A stretch of DNA of 11,632 nucleotides from Actinomycetota bacterium (GTDB taxonomy: Bacteria; Actinomycetota; Actinomycetes; Actinomycetales; Angustibacteraceae): assembly GCA_014377795.1 (NCBI GenBank), contig JACMOY010000049.1, positions 1 to 11,632 of the forward strand, written 5' to 3'. Positions 6,059 through 11,632 of this stretch are shown here, piece after piece. Position numbers and translations under genes: made by a program. The notes beneath the pieces were generated by a model. It did no database searches and was not told the DNA's origin. It saw only the letters and a program-made list of their open reading frames with translations. The stretch's first letter is position 1; each line of letters opens with the position of its first letter.

Positions 6059-8521
6059 GTGACAGCGACGCCTGCAAGCACCGGCGGGGACACCGCGGCC
6101 GACAACGTGACGGTCAGCCGGGGTCAGACCCGACCACCGTCCGGGTACGTCCTGGACGAGTCCCCAGGCCCGTTGGCTCCCGAGGAGCTGCGGGTCATGG
6201 ACGCCTGGTGGCGGGCCGCGAACTACCTCGCGGTCGGCCAGATCTACCTGATGGCCAACCCACTCGGGCGTGAGCCGCTGCAGTCCGAGCACGTCAAGCC
6301 GCGACTGCTCGGTCACTGGGGCACGACCCCGGGGCTGAACCTCGTGTACACCCACGCCAACCGGGTCATCCGCGCCCGTGACCTCGACGCGGTGTACGTC
6401 ATGGGCCCGGGTCACGGTGGCCCGGGGCCCAACGCGTGCGCCTGGCTGGAGGGCACGTACAGCGAGCTGTACTCGCACATCACGCGCGACGAGCGCGGTA
6501 TGGCGGCGTTCTTCCGGCAGTTCAGCTTCCCCGGCGGGGTGCCGAGCCACTGCGCCCCCGAGACGCCCGGCTCCTTCCACGAGGGCGGCGAGCTCGGCTA
6601 CTCGCTGGTGCACGCGTACGGCGCGGCGCTCGACGACCCCGACCTGACGGTGTTCTGTGTGGTCGGTGACGGCGAGGCCGAGACCGGCCCGCTGGCGGCG
6701 TCCTGGCACATCAACAAGTTCGTCAACCCAGCCCGTGACGGGGCGGTGCTGCCGATCCTGGCGCTCAACGGCTACAAGATCGCCAACCCCACGGTGCTGG
6801 CCCGCATCCCCGAGAGCGAGCTGGCCGAGCTGATGCGCGGCTACGGCTACGACCCGCACTTCGTCACCGCCGGCACCGACACCAACCCCGCCGCTGCGCA
6901 TCAGGCGCTGGCAGCGGCGATGGACGAGTGCCTCGACAGCATCGCCGCGATCCAGGAGCGGGCCCGCGGCGGCGACCTGTCGCGACCGGCTTGGCCGATG
7001 ATCGTGCTGCGCACCCCGAAGGGCTGGACCGGCCCGACGATGGTGGACGGGCTGCAGGTCGAGGGCACGTTCCGCTCCCACCAGGTGCCGCTGGCGGCGA
7101 CGCGCACGGACGACGGCCACCGCGCCGCGCTCGAGCAGTGGCTGAAGGCGTACCGCCCCGAGGAGCTCTTCGACCAGGCCGGCGCACCCGTCGCCGAGCT
7201 GCTCGCCCTGCCCCCCCAGGGTTCTCGGCGGATGAGCGCCAACCCGGTGGCCAACGGCGGACGGCTGCGCGACCTGGACCTGCCGGACTTCCGCGACTTC
7301 GCGGTCGAGGTGACCGCCCGCGGCGCGACCGCTCACGAGGCCACCCGGGTCCTCGGCAGCTGGCTGCGCGAGGTGGCGCGCGCCAACGCTCACAGCTTCC
7401 TGCTGTTCGGCCCGGACGAGATCGCCAGCAACCGGCTGCAGGACGTGCTCGACCTCGGCGGCCGCTCGTGGGTGGCCGAGGTGCTGGACGGCGACGACCG
7501 GCTGTCCCCGCAGGGGCGTTCGATCGAGATCCTGTCCGAGCACATCTGCCAGGGGCTGCTGGAGGGCTATCTGCTCACCGGTCGGCACGGGGTGTTCACC
7601 TGCTACGAGGCGTTCATCCACATCGTCGACTCGATGTTCAACCAGCACGCCAAGTGGCTCGAGGCCTCGTCGAAGGTGCCGTGGCGCGGACCGGTCGCGA
7701 GCCTGAACTACCTGCTCTCCTCGCACGTGTGGCGCCAGGACCACAACGGCTCCACCCACCAGGACCCCGGCTTCCTCGACGTGGTGCTGAACAAGAAGCC
7801 GTCGATCGTGCGCGTCTACCTGCCCCCGGACACCAACACCCTGCTGTCGACGTACGACCACTGCCTGCGCAGTCGCGACTACATCAACGTCGTCGTCGCG
7901 GGCAAGCAGCCGCAGCTGGACTACCTGACGATGGACGAGGCGGTGCTGCACTGCACGCGCGGCATCGGGATCTGGGACTGGGCGGGCACCGAGGTGGCGG
8001 GCGAGGAGCCGGACGTCGTCCTCGCGTGCGCCGGTGAGATCCCCACCCTCGAGACGCTGGCCGCCGCCGACCTTCTGCGACAGGTGCAGGGACTGCGGGT
8101 GCGGGTGGTCAACGTGGTCGACCTGATGCGCCTGCAGCCGGCGTCCGAGCACCCCCACGGCCTCTCGGACCAGGAGTTCGACGTCATCTTCACCGCCGAC
8201 AAGCCGGTGGTGTTCGCCTTCCACGGCTACCCGTGGCTGATCCACCGGCTGGCCTACCGGCGCACCAACCACGCGAACCTGCACGTGCGGGGCTACAAGG
8301 AGAACGGCACGACCACGACGCCCTTCGACATGGTGATGCTCAACGACATCGACCGCTTCCACCTCGTCATGGACGTCATCGACCGCGTGCCCGGTCTGGC
8401 CGGTCGTGAGGCCCTGCTGCGTCAACAGATGGCGGATGCCCGGTTGCGCGCCCGGCAGTGGACGCGTGCGCACGGCGAGGACGCGCCGGAGGTCGCCAAC
8501 TGGGTCTGGCCGCACGGATGA
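6059..8521 (+). CDS. xfp: Thiamine-diphosphate-dependent phosphoketolase
   Basis: Cleaves xylulose-5-phosphate (and in many enzymes fructose-6-phosphate) with phosphate to acetyl phosphate plus glyceraldehyde-3-phosphate (or erythrose-4-phosphate), in the cytoplasm. The 820 residues carry the family marks in order: M-G-P-G-H-G-G-P-G at 115-123; [14 protein letters not shown]; the ThDP/metal motif G-D-G-E-A-E-T-G-P at 203-211; [15 protein letters not shown] at 515-519, whose glutamate activates the cofactor; and [17 protein letters not shown] at 555-571. All expected active-site blocks are present and no frameshift is seen. I cannot tell Xpk from the dual-specificity Xfp. The stop overlaps the acetate kinase start by 4 nt, so the two are translationally coupled, and the acetyl phosphate produced is the substrate of that kinase. 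Confidence 0.96.
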   Translation: MTATPASTGGDTAADNVTVSRGQTRPPSGYVLDESPGPLAPEELRVMDAWWRAANYLAVGQIYLMANPLGREPLQSEHVKPRLLGHWGTTPGLNLVYTHANRVIRARDLDAVYVMGPGHGGPGPNACAWLEGTYSELYSHITRDERGMAAFFRQFSFPGGVPSHCAPETPGSFHEGGELGYSLVHAYGAALDDPDLTVFCVVGDGEAETGPLAASWHINKFVNPARDGAVLPILALNGYKIANPTVLARIPESELAELMRGYGYDPHFVTAGTDTNPAAAHQALAAAMDECLDSIAAIQERARGGDLSRPAWPMIVLRTPKGWTGPTMVDGLQVEGTFRSHQVPLAATRTDDGHRAALEQWLKAYRPEELFDQAGAPVAELLALPPQGSRRMSANPVANGGRLRDLDLPDFRDFAVEVTARGATAHEATRVLGSWLREVARANAHSFLLFGPDEIASNRLQDVLDLGGRSWVAEVLDGDDRLSPQGRSIEILSEHICQGLLEGYLLTGRHGVFTCYEAFIHIVDSMFNQHAKWLEASSKVPWRGPVASLNYLLSSHVWRQDHNGSTHQDPGFLDVVLNKKPSIVRVYLPPDTNTLLSTYDHCLRSRDYINVVVAGKQPQLDYLTMDEAVLHCTRGIGIWDWAGTEVAGEEPDVVLACAGEIPTLETLAAADLLRQVQGLRVRVVNVVDLMRLQPASEHPHGLSDQEFDVIFTADKPVVFAFHGYPWLIHRLAYRRTNHANLHVRGYKENGTTTTPFDMVMLNDIDRFHLVMDVIDRVPGLAGREALLRQQMADARLRARQWTRAHGEDAPEVANWVWPHG

Positions 8522-9555
8522 GCGTGGCGCCCGAGCGGCGCGGCGTGCTGACCCTGAACGCCGGCAGCACCTCGCTCAAGGCGGTGCTCGTGCGCGCGGA
8601 CGGCACGACGACGACGTACGACGGGCTGCCGCAGGCCCTGGCCGGGCCGACGCCGGACGCCGTCCTGCACCGCGTCGTGCACGGTGGGACGCGCTCGGGC
8701 CCGGCGTTGGTCGACGACGCGCTCGTCGAGGAGCTGCGGGCGCTGACCGAGCTCGCGCCGTTGCACCAGCCACCGGCCCTGGACGCGATCGACGCCGCGC
8801 GCGCCGCGCTGCCGGACGTCCCCCAGGTCGCGTGCTTCGACACCGCCTTCCACCGCACCATCGCCGAGCCGGTCGCCACCTACGCCCTGCCCGCCGAGTA
8901 CCGAAAGACGTTGCGGGTGTACGGCTTCCACGGCCTCTCGCACGCCTGGGCCAGCGATCAGGTGCGAGTGCTCGCGCCCGAGGCGACCCGGGTGCTGGTG
9001 GCCCACCTCGGCGGTGGCGCGTCCCTGTGCGCTGTTCGCGACGGCCAGAGCGTCGACACGACCATGGGGTTCACTCCGCTCGACGGCCTCGTCATGGGCA
9101 CCCGCAGCGGCCACGTCGACCCCGGAGCGCTGCTGTGGCTGGCGAAGCACTCGGGTGAGGACCTGGACGACCTGCTCGAGAACCGCAGCGGGCTGCAGGG
9201 GCTGGCCGGCACGTCCGACGTCCGCGAGGTGCTGCGCCGGCGCGACGGGGGCGAAGCGCAGGCCACCATGGCGTTCGAGGTCTACCTGCACCGCCTGGTT
9301 ACCCACGTCGGGGCCATGGTCGCGGCGATGCAGGGACTGGACGCGCTGGTGTTCACCGGCGGGGTCGGTGAACGGTGCCGGCCGGTGCGCGAGGAGCTGT
9401 GCGCGCGGCTCGGCTGGCTCGGCGTCCGCACCAGTGATGACGACTCGGCCGCGCCGCGCGAGCTGACCACCGGGGACGCGGCGGTGCGGACGTTCGTCGT
9501 GCACTCGCGTGAGGACCTGCAGATGGTCGCCGAGGCGCACCCGCTCCTCCAGTGA
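8518..9555 (+). CDS. ackA: Acetate kinase, short divergent form
   Basis: Interconverts acetyl phosphate + ADP with acetate + ATP; here it should harvest ATP from phosphoketolase-derived acetyl phosphate. Start ATG 8518 overlaps the xfp stop (ATGA). At 345 residues it is about 55 shorter than typical AckA (about 400), mainly because the insert between the first nucleotide loop and the H-R-V-V-H-G-G segment is missing. Conserved: L-N-A-G-S-T-S-L-K at 13-21, R52 in H-R-V-V-H-G-G, D108 in C-F-D-T-A-F-H, H138 in G-F-H-G-L-S-H, R196 in M-G-T-R-S-G, F-T-G-G-V-G-E at 279-285, and a late glutamate at 332. Changes: H-L-G-G-G-A-S in place of the usual H-L-G-N-G-(A/G)-[10 protein letters not shown] in place of G-T-R-S-G-D-(I/V)-D-P, and G-E-R where G-E-N is usual. 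Catalytic residues are intact, so activity is likely; propionate kinase activity cannot be excluded. Confidence 0.9.
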   Translation: MSVAPERRGVLTLNAGSTSLKAVLVRADGTTTTYDGLPQALAGPTPDAVLHRVVHGGTRSGPALVDDALVEELRALTELAPLHQPPALDAIDAARAALPDVPQVACFDTAFHRTIAEPVATYALPAEYRKTLRVYGFHGLSHAWASDQVRVLAPEATRVLVAHLGGGASLCAVRDGQSVDTTMGFTPLDGLVMGTRSGHVDPGALLWLAKHSGEDLDDLLENRSGLQGLAGTSDVREVLRRRDGGEAQATMAFEVYLHRLVTHVGAMVAAMQGLDALVFTGGVGERCRPVREELCARLGWLGVRTSDDDSAAPRELTTGDAAVRTFVVHSREDLQMVAEAHPLLQ

Positions 9556-9576
9556 CGGCTGGGGCGACGTCGGCCC

Positions 9577-10264
<688 letters not shown>

Positions 10265-10306
10265 GTCGTCTCCTCAGGTCTCGCGGTCGGAGGACCGCTG
10301 CCTCAC

Positions 10307-10312
10307 AGCATA
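10307..10312 (-). promoter_or_regulatory. Candidate -10 element for the DUF302-repressor unit
   Basis: On the minus strand this reads TATGCT (fits TANNNT), about 43 bases upstream of the DUF302 start. The palindrome at 10312-10327 begins on it and extends into the -10/-35 spacer, a geometry suited to repression. Confidence 0.4.
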
Positions 10313-10327
10313 TACCTGCTGGGGTAT
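10312..10327. promoter_or_regulatory. Candidate CsoR/CstR operator 1 (minus-strand promoter side)
   Basis: ATACC-TGCTGG-GGTAT is a dyad with 5-bp arms and a 6-base G/C-rich centre. It matches the half-sites and spacing of the second site at 10381-10398 and resembles the A-T-A-C-C/G-G-T-A-T type of operator described for CsoR-family repressors. It overlaps the presumed promoter of the repressor transcript. Confidence 0.7.
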
Positions 10328-10358
10328 GTAGGCAGCAGTTGGGCGATGCGGCCAAATG

Positions 10359-10368
10359 CCCCCGGGGG
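10359..10368. repeat. CCCCCGGGGG palindrome between the two operators
   Basis: A perfect 10-bp G/C palindrome lies in the divergent promoter region. Its right half continues as GGGGGTA (10364-10370), which is the inverse of TACCCCC (10383-10389) inside operator 2. The plus-strand promoter is thus flanked by an additional inverted pair. Confidence 0.4.
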
Positions 10369-10371
10369 TAC

Positions 10372-10377
10372 TACTCT
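10372..10377 (+). promoter_or_regulatory. Candidate -10 element for the MBL-rhodanese gene
   Basis: TACTCT fits TANNNT and lies immediately upstream of operator 2, so the transcription start would fall near 10384 inside the palindrome. No convincing -35 box is visible. Confidence 0.35.
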
Positions 10378-10380
10378 CTA

Positions 10381-10398
10381 GATACCCCCAGTGGTATC
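10381..10398. promoter_or_regulatory. Candidate CsoR/CstR operator 2 (plus-strand promoter side)
   Basis: GATACC-CCCAGT-GGTATC is a perfect 6-bp-arm dyad with a 6-base centre; one more matching base pair on each side extends it to 10380-10399. It shares the ATACC-N6-GGTAT core with operator 1 and ends 19 bases before the MBL-rhodanese start codon. Confidence 0.75.
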
Positions 10399-10417
10399 TG
10401 GACGAGAGGGACCGCAG

Positions 10418-11632
10418 ATGACCGTCAGCATCATCACGATCGAGACCCCGACGTTGGGCGACCGGACCTACCTGGCGCACGACGGCCATGTGGCCGTGGT
10501 CATCGACCCGCAGCGCGACATCGATCGCGTCCTCGCTGTCGCCGACGAGGCCGGCGTCCAGATCACGCACGTCCTGGAGACCCACGTGCACAACGACTAC
10601 GTGACCGGGGGGCTTGCCCTGGCGGAAGCGACGGGCGCCGTCTACGCCCTCAACCGTGATGACGAGGTGGGGTTCGAGCGGCTCGGCCTGAGCGACGACG
10701 ACGTCATCGACGTCTCGGCCCGAGCGCGCCTGCGTGCTATCGCGACACCGGGTCATACCTTCACCCACCTGTCGTATGCGCTGGAGTCCCGAGAGGACGA
10801 CGGGGCCTGGGCGGCCGACGCGGTGTTCACCGGTGGTTCGCTGCTGTTCGGGGCGACGGGTCGCCCGGACCTGCTCGGCGTCGATCACACCGAGGTCCTC
10901 GCCCACCGTCAGCACACCTCGGTCCACCGGTTGGTGGACGGGCTGCCGGACACGACGGCGGTGCTGCCGACTCACGGATTCGGCTCCTTCTGCTCGACCG
11001 GATCCACCGGGGGCGCGACGTCGTCCACCATCGGTCGAGAGCGGCGGACCAACCCGGCGATGACCCAGGACCGCGTCCGGTGGGTGGCTGACGTGCTGGC
11101 CGGCCTGGACGCCTACCCCGCCTACTACGTACACATGGCGCCCGCCAACAGGCGCGGACCGACAGCCGGCGGCCTGGGCGCACCTCGACCCGCAGACCGG
11201 TCCGCGGTAGCCGGCCGGGTCGCCGCCGGCGACTGGGTCGTCGTCCTGCGGGGCCGCGCCGCCTTTGCCGACGCTCACGTCGCTGGAACGGTCAACATCG
11301 GCCTGGACGGTCAGTTCTCCACCTACCTGGGCTGGCTGGTCCCCTGGGGCGCCTCGCTCACCTTGCTCGGCGACACCGCCGAGCAGGTCGCCGAGGCACA
11401 GCGCGAGCTCGTCCGGATCGGGATCGACCGGATCGACGGTGCAGCCACCGGCGAACCGTCGCAGTGGAGCGACCGCGCTCTCGGCAGCTACCGACGCGCA
11501 GCCTTCACCGACCTCGCGGAAGTGCGCCACCACCGCCACGTCACCGTGCTGGACGTCCGCCTGGCCGGCGAGTTCGCGTCCAGCCACGTCGACGGTGCAC
11601 TCAACCTGCCGCTGCACGAGCTGTCCGAGCAC
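10418..11632 (+). CDS. MBL-fold / double-rhodanese protein, persulfide-dioxygenase class (3' end outside window)
   Basis: Open for 405 codons to the window edge. Residues 1-240 form a metallo-beta-lactamase domain of the ETHE1/persulfide dioxygenase type, which oxidises glutathione- or thiol-bound persulfide to sulfite: T-H-V-H-N-D at 55-60 (H56, H58), T-P-G-H at 110-113 (H113), F-T-G-G-S-L-L-F-G-A-T-G-R-P-D at 137-151, and L-P-T-H-G with H186. The position where ETHE1 has its third iron ligand, the Asp of F-T-G-D, is G140 here. A first rhodanese domain (about 262-345) has L-R-G for D-V-R and no cysteine, so it is inactive. A second begins near 358 with L-D-V-R-L-A-G-E-F at 378-386, cut before its active-site loop. 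ATG at 10418 has GAGAGGG about 7 bases upstream. It is divergent from the repressor unit and resembles CstB-like proteins in overall architecture. Confidence 0.88.
   Translation, partial: MTVSIITIETPTLGDRTYLAHDGHVAVVIDPQRDIDRVLAVADEAGVQITHVLETHVHNDYVTGGLALAEATGAVYALNRDDEVGFERLGLSDDDVIDVSARARLRAIATPGHTFTHLSYALESREDDGAWAADAVFTGGSLLFGATGRPDLLGVDHTEVLAHRQHTSVHRLVDGLPDTTAVLPTHGFGSFCSTGSTGGATSSTIGRERRTNPAMTQDRVRWVADVLAGLDAYPAYYVHMAPANRRGPTAGGLGAPRPADRSAVAGRVAAGDWVVVLRGRAAFADAHVAGTVNIGLDGQFSTYLGWLVPWGASLTLLGDTAEQVAEAQRELVRIGIDRIDGAATGEPSQWSDRALGSYRRAAFTDLAEVRHHRHVTVLDVRLAGEFASSHVDGALNLPLHELSEH

Noticed and set aside
5945..8515. Very long minus-strand open frame opposite phosphoketolase
   Set aside because: The translation is low-complexity, rich in Arg, His, Val and Asp, with no domain. 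It is the GC-rich shadow of a gene with full family motifs on the other strand.
10274..11632. Long minus-strand frame opposite the MBL-rhodanese gene
   Set aside because: The plus-strand frame carries all MBL and rhodanese motifs and has a ribosome site. The minus frame is motif-free and would run across both operators.

Overview
The window is very GC-rich, starts several genes with GTG or TTG, and carries actinobacterial marker genes: a BldC-type MerR-like regulator, a DUF3073 protein beginning MGRGRAKAKQTKVARELKYYSP, and an NAD-dependent valine/leucine-type dehydrogenase. It is almost certainly chromosomal DNA of a high-GC actinomycete (Actinomycetota). I cannot name the genus. The order DUF3073 - dehydrogenase - unknown protein - bldC matches, as far as I recall, the Streptomyces coelicolor neighbourhood SCO4088-SCO4091, so the left half looks like conserved core synteny.

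Layout. 1-156 is the C-terminal end of a DUF2891-like protein. 166-1257 is a GNAT acetyltransferase whose reading frame runs on through the whole antisense DUF3073 gene (994-1188, minus). 1335-2402 (minus) is the amino-acid dehydrogenase, divergent across a short gap from an uncharacterised 279-residue protein (2459-3298). bldC follows (3420-3620), closed by a strong 13-bp hairpin terminator. A two-gene minus-strand unit comes next: a tiny ORF beginning like a MazE/VapB-type antitoxin, overlapping by 4 nt a three-helix membrane protein (3681-4114). It is divergent from a class A FAD-dependent aromatic hydroxylase of the MhpA type (4192-5772).

The right half is more metabolic. After a roughly 290-base stretch holding a small, probably frameshifted ORF, phosphoketolase (6059-8521) and a short, divergent acetate kinase (8518-9555) form an ATGA-overlapping pair. 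Together they would turn xylulose-5-phosphate or fructose-6-phosphate into acetyl phosphate and then acetate plus ATP.

The last 2 kb is a compact regulon that looks like reactive-sulfur handling. A CsoR-family repressor keeps both cysteines but lacks the copper-binding histidine, so it resembles the persulfide sensor CstR. It shares a transcription unit with a DUF302 protein. Both are divergent from an MBL-fold/rhodanese protein of the persulfide dioxygenase class, which is cut by the window end. The 153-bp intergenic region holds two ATACC-N6-GGTAT palindromes, one at each promoter, which are good candidate operators. This module is the most interesting part of the window. I see no tRNA, rRNA, CRISPR array or insertion sequence.
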